DNA from: Saturnia japonica
Lineage: Eukaryota; Arthropoda; Insecta; Lepidoptera; Saturniidae
Direction of reading: 5' to 3'
Length of the DNA stretch: 64,000 nt
Assembly: GCA_033032175.1 (NCBI GenBank)
Contig: CM065311.1
Location: forward strand, 6,379,190-6,443,189
Below the pieces are notes generated by a model. That model made no database searches, was not told the origin of the DNA, and saw only the letters and a program-made list of their open reading frames with translations. The position numbers and the translations under genes are program-made. Of this stretch, positions 23,654-36,022 are shown piece after piece. The number at the start of each line of letters is the position of its first letter. The stretch's first letter is position 1.

Positions 23654-25460
23654 AATTACCGGCACATTACGCAAAACTTGGATAACATTCAACGGAATTA
23701 CCCTGAAGCTGGCATTCAATACACGTCAATGAGGACAATAGAAGATGACGTTTGAATGTGCCATCTGAAGGAATTATTATTCGTGTATTCTCAATGCTGT
23801 TTTTGCAGATTTGTTTAAGTTAAATACATTATGATTGAGTTAGAGATGTTTTCATATTTGTAAAATTGATAAAGAATTTTAATACGTTTTGTATTTTTAG
23901 CTTGTTACCATTTAGTTTGGTTATTTCATTTAAATATAATTCTTTTTTAAATGGGGTTCAGTGGACTTTTATTTATTATTTTTAGTTAAAATAAAATAAA
24001 ATGCAGTTTTATAAAATAGTTAAAAATAATTTATTAACTATCACAGTGATTTAATTAATATTAAATAAATTATTATACGTACATTAATATTTAGGAAGGA
24101 TAATCAAATATATACTATAACACTAATAAAGTAAATTTTATCTTTGGCAAAACCTTACCTAATAATAGAGTAGCGATGCATGTACGACATAAATTAATTC
24201 GTAGATATTGCAACTTACCTGGGAACAGTAAAAAAGGGAAATACTTATGTTTTTTTTTGTTTATAGAAAAAAAAAAAATGCAAACAGTTTGTATCAATAT
24301 TGTAAAAGACTACGTGAGTATTTCGATTATGGTGTAAAGTCACGGTGTCATATACACCAAAAATGCGGTAAATATTTTTTTACAGTAAGTACTGAAAATT
24401 GTCGGTATTGTCCCTAAAGATACCGAGAAATCGTCATTGTCGTTAATTAATTAATGTCGTACATGCTGAATAGAATAAAAACATAATTCTTCTTTGTTTG
24501 TACGTTACTATTAAAAGTCTGAAAATTTTAAATACATAATATAGAACATAAGTTTCATTACCATAGGCTCGTTACATCACTATTGGTGGCTTTTTAAGTT
24601 TTCCAAAAGCAAAATCTATTGATTATTTGCGCTTTGGTTCCAGTAGCGAAATATTATATTTTAAATATAATGTAGCCCTCGAATTTTAATAATATTATGA
24701 ATTTATAAATATAAAAACACGTGAACTTTAAAAAAAACGTACCTACCTACCTGCGTGTGCAATTCATTTTACCTGAATTGAAACTTTTTTGGATAGGAAA
24801 AAAAAAATCATAGTAGGTATGTAAACAAACAATCATTAATAAAATAAATCAATAATGCAAAAATGCCAATAATACCTTTGTTGTTTGATTTCGTGCGTGC
24901 GTACTATATCTACCTACTTGTCTTATTCTATCGCAGTCATCTATCTCTCGTTTTTACAGAACACCTTTTTTTCTCTCTCTAGCTAAGTTCACATTTTCTG
25001 CCCTTTTTAGTTCAGTAACGTTGCATAAAAAATAGGATTTTTGGAATTTTACCTTCATCATGCTCAAAGAAGTTTCACTTGAAACAATAACTACAAATAA
25101 TTGTAATAAAGAAACTACCTCAAATAGCATCTGGCTGTTTTTGATAACAATTTACAATCTTTGTAACGTGGGTTATATCGATGTAAAAAGCCCGTGAACA
25201 AAAAAATATAAATTTCATTGGTTGGCTATCTCAAGGGTAATCTAAAGGTACTACGTGAGCGTAGACGACAAAAACTTCGTTCTTTTTTTCTGAAAATTGG
25301 TTGATAGGCTAACATAAATAATAAACCTTAGTAATTTAAAATTAAGTAAGGTAAACTAGTCAGCCTTTTTAAGCCTCTGTTTTAATAAAATGTACTTACT
25401 TTCTTTTAAAATAAATCTTACAACCGTATAAAATAATTATTTATCCGTACCAATGACGTT
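23654..25460. other. UPF3 3' UTR and intergenic AT-rich sequence
   Basis: A polyadenylation signal AATAAA lies at about 23990-23995. The rest is very AT-rich with no coding signal or identified repeat. Confidence 0.4.
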
Positions 25461-25743
25461 TTATAAATAGACGCGTTACACTCTCACTACTACCCGTGTG
25501 CGATAAGTTGAGACTCGCCTGGAATGCAACCCTCCACCCGCTACCCCTGTAACTTCCCCTCAAGCTCCAATGTTGTACTGTAGGCAACGCCATATTTTTT
25601 AACATCTTAGTCTCGTACTGGGTTACGTCACGCAACAACGACGCGCTCCGATTTTATAATCTTATTTAATACTGTTTCGTTAATAGTTATTAGAGTTACT
25701 GCTATATTTTATTGTTATTTTTTGTGTTAAGTTTATTGTTATA

Positions 25744-26076
25744 ATGAAGGGTAAAACTTTACATAGTGGAGAGAGAAATCTCATGTTAAAAGTGTTGGAC
25801 TTTTTTGAAAACGAAAAACGGAACAAACATTTGTGTTTACCTGTTGATCAGGCAGTAAAAAGAACCTGTATGGCTACGGGAGTTTCGAAAGCCACGTTGC
25901 TGAGGATCAAAAGTGAAGCCAAGCGCTTACGAACTACTTCATCGATACCTGGTAGTTCTACAGCGGAGAATGAAATAAAATTGTCGACTCCAGGTAAAAA
26001 ACGCAAACCAAAGAGCAATAGAATACAATTGAACCCGACAATCCGAATTAGAAGGAGTAGATCCACTTATCAGTGA
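25744..26076 (+). CDS. Small helix-turn-helix protein of probable transposon origin (110 aa)
   Basis: ATG at 25744 opens an uninterrupted frame beginning MKGKTLHSGERNLMLKVLDF. A helix-turn-helix-like stretch follows at about residues 35-60 (KRTCMATGVSKATLLRIKSE), then a Ser/Lys-rich tail with TPGKKRKPKS. The layout resembles the N-terminal region of a family of lepidopteran transposase-related proteins, in which a DDE part usually follows; here the frame ends soon after the basic tail. An AATAAA lies near 26103. It may be a truncated transposase, a domesticated DNA-binding protein or a relic. Function is unknown. Confidence 0.45.
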   Translation: MKGKTLHSGERNLMLKVLDFFENEKRNKHLCLPVDQAVKRTCMATGVSKATLLRIKSEAKRLRTTSSIPGSSTAENEIKLSTPGKKRKPKSNRIQLNPTIRIRRSRSTYQ

Positions 26077-26109
26077 CGATGACTAATTTTAATATTATTA
26101 TAATAAATA

Positions 26110-26900
26110 CCTACATAAACTTAAACTGTGTTTTTATTAATTATAACATCACATTTAGTAAACATAATTAAATGTCGCGTTAAAGTTTAGAAACGTTCCG
26201 CCCGCTAGCCGTTATTGGTAAAGGGATGCCGCTCGGACGCAGGCAACTGGGGCAACAAATCCTAAATAATATTTTACATTATTTTCTTAACCTCTCCCTT
26301 AATACATGTTATTGACAAAGCTACTTTACTGTTACACAGATACCAGTGCAGTTCCATAAGGCCTATAAGTGCGAGCGAGAGGTTTGATAAAAAATATTTA
26401 TGACTCAGTTCGCACGCTTGTAATAGCTCAAGTATATTAAATATAAGGCGGTGTTGTTCCGAATACAACACTCGCTAAATTAAAATAAATAGCAGAGACG
26501 AAGTCGCGGGTGGAAACTTGTTATATTTTTTTGTGCACAGTACAACCATGCGTCTGTGGCGTCACCGCCCCCAGGTCCCAACTTATTGCGCACGGGTTAT
26601 TAAAAAAAATCAATTAGAAAACATTACAAATTTTGTTATCATCATATTGGAACAAAAGTGATAGGATATCACAGAGTAAGACGGAAACTCTGTTGTCAAA
26701 AAAGGATAAAAGTTTCTTTTCGCTCACGCCGCACCGCGCCGCGCTGGTATTATGTCTTTAAATTGAACTCCCTCAGTTCAATTGCATATTCACGATGGTA
26801 TGTAAAGAGCGTTATTGCTGTATCTACTTATAAAATATAATTGATCTTTATTAACATTAATTCTAAAAAGCTACGTATCTAAATACAATTTTATTTGTTA
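26110..26900. other. Intergenic sequence with a perfect hairpin
   Basis: No gene is seen. Near 26500, gacgaagtcgcgggtgg resembles the end of a Helitron-like repeat. Inverted arms aattgaact and agttcaatt flank ccctc at 26761-26783. Confidence 0.4.
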
Positions 26901-26902
26901 GT

Positions 26903-27364
26903 AACCTTGCTCCCCAGCTCCCGGCTATTTTAAAGACAAAAATGCTTATTGTGTGTGTTCCTTAAAAGATAGATGTATACTCTCCCGGACTTTTTGTAGG
27001 TCTTTTTAATGCCTATAATTATGTAGAACGTTAATTTGCTATATATCTTATGGTTTACTTGGCATAAGCCATTTAAGCGCCCGAATTGATTCACCATGAC
27101 CAGTTTTTGTTTATTTGTGCGGAACCATAATTATTTTTCTAAAATAAAAGTAGCCTAATTTACTCCCTATAAGTTCAGCTTTCAATGAAAGTCCCGTCAA
27201 AATCGGTCCAACCGTTTCGGAGATTATCCGGAACAAACAGACAGACAAAAATTTTAAAAATGGGTGTTTTGTTATAGGTATCGTATATACTTTCATATGC
27301 ATTCAGTAAGAAGCTATTATTTTGACATTACAAACAGATACTTCAATTTTATTAATTGTATAGA
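26903..27364 (-). mobile_element. Helitron-like non-autonomous element, 5' end intact
   Basis: On the minus strand it begins A|TCTATACAATTAATAAAATTG and runs through the family core (tccgaaacggttggaccg, ggtcatggtgaatcaattcg) to agctggggagc, where it stops short of the usual CTAG end. Confidence 0.6.
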
Positions 27365-27854
27365 TTACTTGATCAGTTACGAAATAAACTCTTCGCTTCA
27401 TAAGAACAATTTCAGATAAATTTAATTTTTAATGTACCTACCTATCTTTTGTTATATAATGGAAAGAAATGTATAATAATATAATTTGCATTCTTTTACC
27501 ATGTTCGTATTTTATCTCGTCGTTGACTTATTCAGCTTATCTTGATATAAATTTCAATAGTTTTATTAAGTTTATCTATGAAATAAACGACGATATCACG
27601 TTTGGGAATATGAATTGATTAGAGAATTAAATTTGTTTCACTGAAATGAATTTGCACCATTGAATGTATACAATTTACTGACATACACAATCCTGTATCT
27701 CAAGCAATAGCCAAATTGGTTTAACGATAGAGATTTTCATTTTTAATTTAACCCACTCAGTCCAATTCACACTGCATATGCGTGTCTTTATACTTTATAG
27801 TCCATTTAAAATTACATTACATAGTGATAAACCATAAAAATACATATTCTACAT

Positions 27855-30250
27855 TCATGAGACATCGTTGAGAAGAACTGCAGTAGCGTTCGGATCGGCA
27901 TCGTTTGGAGGTGAAGTCTTATTTAGTTTCTCTTTCTTGGTCTTAATTTGTGCAACATTGTGTCTATGCATCACATATAAAAGAAGAATGAACCCGATGA
28001 GGAATCCAGCGAGACTACCACTGATTGTGAGCCAAGTGCGTCTTGATGCTTTTATATTTTGTACCTGTGAAATTTGAAGATTTTATGAGGTAGGTATGGA
28101 AGTAAATTTTTATTTGAATCTAAAATCAATCAGTACCTTATAGAATAATCTAATAAATTCGGACACTTAGTTTATGCAACGTTGACAGAAATATCTAATA
28201 TGTATTAGCAAAACATCACAACGTGTACAAGAATAATAAGGACGGAAACATATTTATATTTTTTTTTAATTTGTAACGTTTTTTTTAAATTAATCTAGTT
28301 TTCAATGCGAGTTTAAATATCTCAAATAAGTTTTAATATGATTTACCGCAGGGGTGCTCAAACCGTCAAATGAATGAGCTTTCTACTTGTCTTTCTTGTG
28401 ACAGCTAACTAGATCCAAGCATCTTACTCAAAATGAGCTATTGAAAATATTTTTTCCCAATGTTGGCCTTTTTTATATTTGAAAAGAAATATCCGCGATT
28501 GAAAGGAAAAACTCTATAGGTAACATTATTGCATGGATGTACGTACATATTTCCCCAAGTCAATATTTTGAGGCAATTTATGAACTTTTTATTGTATTTC
28601 ACAATACTAGTTTGGCAATCGATCATTTACCTTAAGTATTTTGTGATTGATCGCCGACACTATAAGTTTGAGTACCTCTGATTTAGGGTAATAAAGATAT
28701 CATGAATGTATTAGGTATATCAATATATAGTTCGTAATAATCATTATTATAATAAATCTTTAACATACCTGAAGATATTCTGCTTTACATCTTATATAAG
28801 TTCCATTGTATATTTCAGTATTGTTGCCATTTGGACAATTTTCAAACTCTGCAAAATTTATTTATGCTTAGATTTTTTTAAATTAACTTTGTGTGGTAGA
28901 AAAACATATAATTATTATAATTGCAATGACTGCTCACCTCTAGTATTTAGCCGATTATAACTGTGAAGTTGGAAAAATATATGTTTTTCTTGAAACCACC
29001 ATATCGAAGGTTTTAGGTCGCAGAGCTTTATATCAGATAATGATTCTGTCAAATCTAACTTATCTAAATTACACATCTCGGCAAAATGTTCTACGTCCAA
29101 TGATGTTAGCGAATTATAAGATATATTATAAAACACCAGTTGAGGAAGGTACCCCCAGTTTGGCAGTTTTTGTATTTTACATTTTGATAAATCTAAGAGT
29201 TCTAAAGGGGCCTTAATAGGCTTTTGTATTGAGATATGACTTAAACTCCTGTGTAATGAAGGATTACCCTTTAAATAAAGCTTTCGTAAAGAGGGAAGTT
29301 GTAAAATGGAGTTAGGTAACTCGAATATTACGTTGTTTGAAAGATCAAGAGTCACCAGATTAGTGAGACCCGTGAAAGCGTCATCGTCTATGAGATATAT
29401 TTTATTTTCCGCTAAGTACAAGAACTTTATGCTTGTGTAACTGCTTAATGTGTCACGTTCAAGCTCCTGTAGTTTATTATCACTGAAGTCGAGGATCTGC
29501 AATTAAAAATAAAATATAACTAGAGGTCCTTTGATTCCTAGTTTGCCTTTTTGACATAAAAATATTCAAAACAAAGTACTACATAATAATAAAATACAAT
29601 AATTGTATTGCTGATTAAGTTAACAATTTGTTTTAAGCAAATTTTGAGTACAATTCTATTTTTTTTCTAAAACTAATAGACATTACAAGAGATTTAAAAG
29701 ACGATAAATACATTAATTGTTTTGTCAGAACAACAAAATAGTAGGTATGGTTTTATATTTCTATGTGCTGTAAAGTGAAAACATTTTTCTAGACGTCATT
29801 TGAATTCAATGAGTTATCGCTCAAATTGGTTTATAAACTTTATCAAGAATTAATATCAATTCGCACTGGTTGACTAGACTATATACGTATTATTACTGAT
29901 TCCCAAAAATTAATAAAAAGAAAACAAAAACAGTATGAAAATTTCGACCGAATTGACTTTTATTCATCGTATGTAGGTAGCGAAATATATGAAATATAAC
30001 GAAATATATCGTTATGAGGACTAATTTTTAAATAATTATGTAAATACTATTTATAGTTACCTCTATTCCACTTCGGAGACTAGGAATTTTTGTTAGTTGG
30101 AGTCCAGCGCAATGTGCGCCGTACATGTCGTATGCATATTGGTATGTGCAATACGTTGGCTTAGAGCCCAAAGCCTCAATGTCTGTCAACTCTTTACCCC
30201 AAGTGGTAGCTAAGCTTAAGATAATTGACACCAATAGTGTGTGCTGTATT
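27855..30250 (-). CDS. Leucine-rich-repeat single-pass membrane protein, 5' exon missing
   Basis: Four minus-strand exons join in phase: 30250-30061, 29496-28938, 28848-28769 and 28064-27855, giving about 345 residues. The first has a hydrophobic signal-like stretch (TLLVSIILSLATTWG) but no in-frame ATG, so a start exon must lie upstream; its first base completes a codon. Next comes a Cys-containing N-terminal cap (YCTYQYAYDMYGAHC). Repeats of LxxLxLxxNxL type follow: ILDFSDNKLQELERDTL, FLYLAENKIYLIDDDAF, TLDLSNNVIFELP and LELLDLSKCKIQKLP. A Cys-containing segment with NGT glycosylation sites precedes a transmembrane helix (ISGSLAGFLIGFILLLYVM) and a basic tail of about 38 residues. It is probably a surface receptor or adhesion protein. 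The family member was not recognised. Confidence 0.85.
28349..28680. mobile_element. hAT-type MITE, 332 bp, in an intron of the LRR gene
   Basis: Inverted ends caggggtgctcaaac and cagaggtactcaaac match at 13 of 15 positions. The 8-bp flanks atttaccg and atttaggg agree at 6 of 8, as for an old hAT target duplication. No coding sequence. Confidence 0.72.
29520..30060. other. Intron of the LRR gene
   Basis: AT-rich intron between the first two recognised exons. No element was recognised. Confidence 0.6.
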
Positions 30251-30479
30251 CTAAAAAAAAAGAAAAATAGTTAATACACTACCGTTCTAAATATTAATAA
30301 TAAATATGAAATCGAAGTAGGTTAATTTACTATTAACCAAATTTCTCTAGAGGGGCTCTCAAGTGCACTTGTCGGAAGTGACGGAACGCACTTATTGCTT
30401 GGCAAAAAACTGTTAACTTGAGGGTGGTAGCTAATGATATTCTCTAAGAAGGTAGCTAGCCAGGCGGACCTAAGAAAAT

Positions 30480-30728
30480 ACAATTTTTATTTTATTTTAA
30501 GAGAGGTAGTGCTCAGTGGAGTTTCTTTGGAGATTTCTCTCTACTTGGGGCTGCCCGACTGGTTAATATCTCCACCCTACAAATATTCCAGGGTTTCCAG
30601 AGCTCCTTGGGGGTAGGGGTGTTCAAAGTCGGCAACGCGCTAGTGATACCTACCTATGGTACTACATGTGTCCATAGGCTACGGTAGCCACCCATCAAGC
30701 TGGCTGTATGCTTGTTTACCACCTTTGT
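30480..30728 (+). repeat. 5'-truncated LINE 3' end
   Basis: Related to 8025-8235: gtcggcaacgcgctagtgat, acggtagcc and gtatgcttgtttaccacctttg are shared. Confidence 0.55.
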
Positions 30729-30904
30729 AGTATTAAAAAGATTTCCTACCGCCAAGCTATAATTTCATCACGAAACGACTTCATCGAAAGTTCAAACTCT
30801 TTGCAGGGACGCGAATCATGCGATGTCCGTACACGCTACCACTCAGTCAATATGCATATAGCTGGCTGCCTTTGGCATGACTACTGAACACCAGTGGTAT
30901 TAAC

Positions 30905-31165
30905 TATGATCCGCATGCTCTTTAGCCTAGTGGTCGTTAGCGGTTCGAATCCCAGGTCGAGCAAAGTGTTATTGGATTTTTCCTATGAAATTCCCAGTAG
31001 CAGCTCGGAGTTTGGTTTTGTGCCCGATTAATGGCAATAGGCTCGCCCCCTATTACATGGGACCTAAAAACGTACTCGGCGAATTGTGGGTGTACAATTA
31101 GTACACCTCTGTCTAACCCTTCGGGGAATACAGGCGTGATAGTATGATATGTTATGCACGCTCAT
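30905..31165 (+). mobile_element. tRNA-derived SINE
   Basis: The head has ctagtggtcgttag (box A-like) close to cggttcgaatccc (box B-like), with an apparent deletion between them compared with 18425-18775. The body and tail (tgtgggtgtacaattagtac, acctctgtctaacccttcgg) match that copy. Confidence 0.7.
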
Positions 31166-32150
31166 TTGCTCGTATCTTAACATAAATAAGTCATCATCGT
31201 CCTTGGAACCCTATACCTACATGCCATTTTCCATACATTTTTCCCGGCTATCCCTGCCTGTTAAGTTTACCTGGCAGATAGTACTCTAAGTTCAGGAAAT
31301 TTCTGTGAGTACCAGTCCCCTTTTTAGACTACGGCAATATCGTAAGGTACTTATTATCAGCTGAAATTGTGGTTCAGCCATTCACACTATCTACTAAACT
31401 GTCACAATTAAACTGTAATTGACTATTATTGCCTTGGAATATATCTTTTAATCATCCGCAAACAAAGAATTTAGATTCTGATAAGAACTCTCCTGTACCG
31501 TTTAGATAGGCGTTGTAAAGAAGCGGATCCAAAATGAATTCTTATGGTAGGCTAAACTAGTCACTACAAGCGCATCACTTAAGAATTCTCACTTTATATC
31601 TTGCACAAAACTTAATTTATCTAATTATGATAATGAGTCATTTGAGTGAAGCTGTATAATGTTATTATTGGACAAAAATATATGATGAAATTTTATTAAA
31701 ATTAAAATCTTCCTCTCTTAAAATATAGTCTAGGTCGGTGGGTAATTTATGAGATGAAACTCATAAGCATATATCAATGCTGATTAAACGAGCAATAAGG
31801 AAAGTCGTTGTGTTCATAATCATAGGTTATAAGGTCAGATCATCAGACTCAACTCAACTGTTAGGTTTATGCACACAAGTATTTACCTACGTATATGTTA
31901 GCAGTTAGCACATTTCTCTTTAATAGAGGTTATCATGTTCTGACGTTATAGAATGACAAACTTGTTGTTCGATGTTTCATATAAATTTACAATTTTATAT
32001 AGGTACACGCATAATATTGTATACCTACCTAATTACTTCATTTAAAATATTCTATTTTCCCAAAAAATAGTTCAACAAAACAATACCTACATATTATAAT
32101 TAAGTATAATAACTGAACTGTATTTAATTGTAAGTATATTACAATTTATA
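31166..32150. other. Intergenic sequence, no gene seen
   Basis: The part at 31200-31560 is less AT-rich and may include LINE debris, but no domain was recognised. The rest is AT-rich. Confidence 0.35.
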
Positions 32151-32154
32151 ATAA

Positions 32155-32400
32155 ACTAGTACTTTTCACGCGGCTTCGCGCGCGTCTTGATTAAGTTACG
32201 TCCCATCTTTTTTACTTTCCAATTGAATTGCTAAATATCTTGAAAATTACGGATTTTCATATAAACTTTCATCTCTTTTTTTCACCACCTTAGAAGTGAA
32301 TTTCCCAAAATTCTTTAGTGCTCATCTACGGTGTAAATGAAACCCGCATGCAAATTTTCATAGCCCTAGTTGATATGTCAGGTCCTTTATATAATTATAT
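32155..32400 (-). mobile_element. Helitron-like repeat (second family)
   Basis: On the minus strand it ends gcgcgaagccgcgtgaaaagtaCTAG|T. The body, with tgcatgcgggtttcattta and gggaaattcacttctaagg, corresponds to the plus-strand relative at 47895-48130. Confidence 0.5.
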
Positions 32401-32409
32401 ATATATAAT

Positions 32410-33245
32410 TAAAAATGAATAAATAAATAAGGTAATAAATAAATGTAATATAACAAATAAATAAATATAACATAATAAATATATAAATGTAAGAACATAT
32501 GTAATACCTACACAAATGTAGGTAATAGGTGCGGATCTTAAGTTGAATTTTAAAAGGGATCATAGATTGAAGTTTCTCGAAGGTTCAACCTGTGCATTTA
32601 AGACATTATAAAAAAAAATAGAATTTCTACCTTAACTGAAACATGCTTTAGCTGAAGCTGAAACGCGACACGCAAAAGCGATTAAATTAGATATATGAGT
32701 TTTATTTTTCATCCCCAATGGTTACTTGTCGCGATAAATTGGTTGACCGGTAACCGGTAGTTTCGTGAGCACGGCTCAGTTTTAAAGGAACTGACAACGA
32801 GACTGGGGAAGCAAACAAAAGCCAAGGACTTCAATAATTTTACAAACCAATTCATCAAAAATGATAAAAAAGCATGAAATAAAAAAAATTTGCTAACCAG
32901 TTTTAATACAGAATTTCGTAGATGTAGTGTTAAAAGATCAGTAAAAATTAATCAAAAATCACAGATTTAAACGTAAGTTGTGAAGGTAAAGTAAAAGTAG
33001 AAAATGTACATAATTCATATGACCTCCATCAAAGGCAAATATTTAAACGTTGCTCATCTAAGCTGCCGCGGCCGTGTTACACTTTTCAATTTAAGTACCT
33101 ACATAGGAAAATTACGAAAACTTGTATAAGTCACTCAAGAGTGCGATAAAACGTAGATAGAGCCACAAACGCTGATAACAGAGTCCATTAATTAGGTAAT
33201 ATTTAAATTGACATTTCTAGCTTATTTTAATTTAAGGATAAATAT
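32410..33245. other. Intergenic AT-rich sequence, nothing recognised
   Basis: Includes a run of AATA/AAATA repeats near 32410-32500. No coding signal. Confidence 0.35.
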
Positions 33246-33248
33246 CTA

Positions 33249-33328
33249 GGCGACCAAGCTGTGCTAGGTGTCTTCCAAAAAAAGAGAGAATTTAATATTT
33301 CTAGATAAACTTGGAATGTTAAACATTA
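33249..33328 (-). repeat. Truncated copy of the short dispersed repeat
   Basis: Matches the end of the 44876-45035 copy (gcgaccaagctgtgct ... taaacttggaatgtt). It is cut by the Helitron-like element that starts at 33329 right after cattA. Confidence 0.5.
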
Positions 33329-33720
33329 TCTATACAATTAATAAAATTGAAGTGTCTGTTTGTAATGTCAAAATAACAGTTTTTTTTTTTAATGCATGTG
33401 AAAGTATATACAATACCTATAAAAAAAGCCCATTTTTAAAATTTTTGTCTGTCTGTCTGTCTGTTTGTTCCGGGTAATCTCCGAAACGGTTGGACCGATT
33501 TTGATGGGAATTTTCACTGGTAGATAGCTAAATTTATAGGGAGTAACTTAGGCTACTTTTATTTTAGAAAAAGTATTAGAGTTCCGCACAAATAAAAAAA
33601 TGCTCACGGAGAATCAATTCGGGCGTTTAAATGGCTTACACTGAGTAAACCAAATAAATATAGCAAATTAATGTACTAAACATGTAGGTCTTTTTAATGC
33701 CTATGATTATGTATGTAACT
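33329..33720 (+). mobile_element. Helitron-like element, 5' end intact
   Basis: Starts A|TCTATACAATTAATAAAATTG inside the repeat at 33249 and runs through the family core. The 3' CTAG end is absent. Confidence 0.6.
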
Positions 33721-33844
33721 TCGTCTTCATTAAGATTAATTTGGTCTAATTAGCGGAAAAATAAAATACTCCAGATCAATTTATTTTTAGCTATCCATTT
33801 GAAAATTATTGATTTTGTTCTTAATTAATTTAATATTTAAGTAT

Positions 33845-34288
33845 ATAAACAATTAATAAAATTGAAGTATCTGTTTGTAATGTCAAAATAACAACTTTTT
33901 ACTAAATCCGTATGAAAGTACTTATATTCGATACCTACAACAAAAATCCATATTCAACATTTTTGTCTGTCTGTCTGTTTGTTCTGAGCTTTAGAAAAAG
34001 GTTCCGCGCAAATAAAAAAAGCTGGTCATGGTGAATCAATTCGGACGCTTAAATGGCTTACGCTTAGTAAACCATAAGAAATATGTCAAATTAATATACT
34101 CAATAATTGTAGATATTGAAAAGACCCACAAAAAAGTCTGTGAGAATATATGTCTTTCTTCTAAGAAACAACTACAATGAGCATTTTTATCTTTAAAAAA
34201 AAAGGAGGGGCAGGGGAGCAAGTATCGCGCGGGTGCCCGATCGATAGCATTCTGTAATTCACGAGAGCGAAACCGCGGGCACAGCTAG
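33845..34288 (+). mobile_element. Helitron-like element, 3' end intact
   Basis: From acaattaataaaattgaagt to gaaaccgcgggcacagCTAG|T. It has an internal deletion relative to the copy at 60986 (the part around the accgatttt block is missing). Confidence 0.6.
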
Positions 34289-34362
34289 TATCTTATATTA
34301 ATAAAATGAATGTACATACTGTTATTTAAAAAACATATTGATTAGGTGTACATAGAACATGC

Positions 34363-34560
34363 CTGGTTGTGCAGTGGTAGTAAGTCTTACTTTTGAGCAG
34401 AGATATGATGGGTTCAATCCTCGCACAGGACTGACTCTAGCGTGATAAACTGATAAGTAACTGAGCATTATTATCTTTGTCTTATCTAATTATATTAAGT
34501 TGTCTCATTTTGACAGCCTATTTTTTTTCACTGGCACGAAAATAGGAATTGTGTTTTATT
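34363..34560 (+). mobile_element. tRNA-derived SINE head, second type
   Basis: Box A-like tggttgtgcagtggtagtaa and box B-like gggttcaatcctc lie about 35 bases apart, as in a tRNA. The 1.6-kb duplicated segment begins inside this element at 34401. Confidence 0.55.
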
Positions 34561-36022
34561 TTTATAGAGCTAATCAACTGCCCTAAATTCGAGATGGATT
34601 GAATACCTTTAGGAAGTCGCTAAAGAAATTTGCTAAATGGTTAAAAACATAATTACAAGTAATATATAGGTACAAGCAATGCTTATTTTTGCATCCTATG
34701 GCCATATGTGAGATAGTTATGTCGTGTGCCAAAGCTATGGCACTAACGTGTAATACACACTTTATATTCACTTGATAATGGCAGTAATGATTTTCAATAA
34801 CGAGGACTAGTTATTAAGGCTGAAATCTATAGACTATACTCAGCCTTAGCTTAGCTCAAACTTTGCTAAGTATTTATAGTCGAGTTACGCTAAGCCTAAG
34901 CTCCGGTCTAGCTGAGGAAGTGTGGTTACTTTCAATTAACGTTTCGATACCGCATCGGGACTGTAAAATTTCTTCAACTAAACCAAATAAATTTATGACG
35001 AATTATGTATAGAAAATTAAAAAGGTATTTAAAATAGAATTTAAATTGTATAATATTCAACTTGCTTTAAAATAAAAATGACAGATTATTCGTATATAAA
35101 ATTAAAAAAAACATTGAAGTTTGAAACTAATAACAAAACGTTTTTTAAACTTGTCAACATGTAAATACATATAATCTTTAGTTATGAACATGATCATTGG
35201 AATTTCTAACACAATTTATATTTATTACGTCGATTCGCTTGAAATAGTTTTGTCGAATTAAACAAAAAAACTGTAAACGGCAAAAATGACAAAACATGTA
35301 CAAACCTAAGTAGTACCTACGTAGTTAATAGAAATTAAGAGAAACAGTTATTTCTATGTAGTCGTGCCTGAACGTGGGCAAATATTACTATAGTCCATAG
35401 GGAGCATAGGTAAATTATATAAATTACATTTGTGTATTTTTGAGCATTCTATAGGCTAATGGAAACAGTAAATTAATTTCAAACTCATAATATATACCTA
35501 CCTCCTACATCGTATCGTGATGATACAGAAGTTCCTAATTAGATACAATACGTAAATTATCTGTCTAAAGTAGCGTACGTAAATAAATACAATCGATTGA
35601 TAATTAGTACCTACACCTCTGCCTAACTCTTCGAGTATACAGTCGTGATGGTATGTTATGTCATATTATGATAATTAGTGGTCAGTGGCATTTAAGGCGA
35701 TGTTTAGGGAGTTCGGACTCTTTCTTAGTCTGTCTAACTTGAATACTTTTTGTATATACCCGTAAATTGTAATTTTTAATTGATTGATTTCATTAGAGTT
35801 TAGAGCTGTGCCTTTTTATCTCGTGAAGTCGCGACCAAAAACTACTTTACTTTTGTACATTTCAGCTCTATTACAACCAGACGTGCTTTCGTAGAGATTT
35901 TCTGGCTGTTCATAAAGGTGTGTAACACCCCATTACTCTTCATTCAATAACTAGACACAAGGCAGTGTGCTAGGCAAGTTCGGAACGGCCGACACAGGCC
36001 ACTCCCATGTTAGAAATCCCAT
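34401..36022 (+). repeat. Segmental duplication, copy A (about 1.6 kb)
   Basis: Nearly identical, with about 15 scattered differences, to 39448-41178 in the same orientation; the offset is 5047 bases until an insertion in the other copy. It contains no gene: the start is SINE sequence, the end continues into a dispersed repeat (ccaaagaaagtaag) also seen at 19640. Copy A lacks the short retroposon present in copy B. Confidence 0.9.

Noticed and set aside
32400..32520. A possible CRISPR-like or satellite array
   Set aside because: Only imperfect AAATA-type simple repeats are present, with no regular spacers.
34583..34771. A 62-residue ORF present in both copies of the 1.6-kb duplication
   Set aside because: Its presence twice follows from the duplication; it has no domain, and the reading frame is not better kept than the surrounding DNA.
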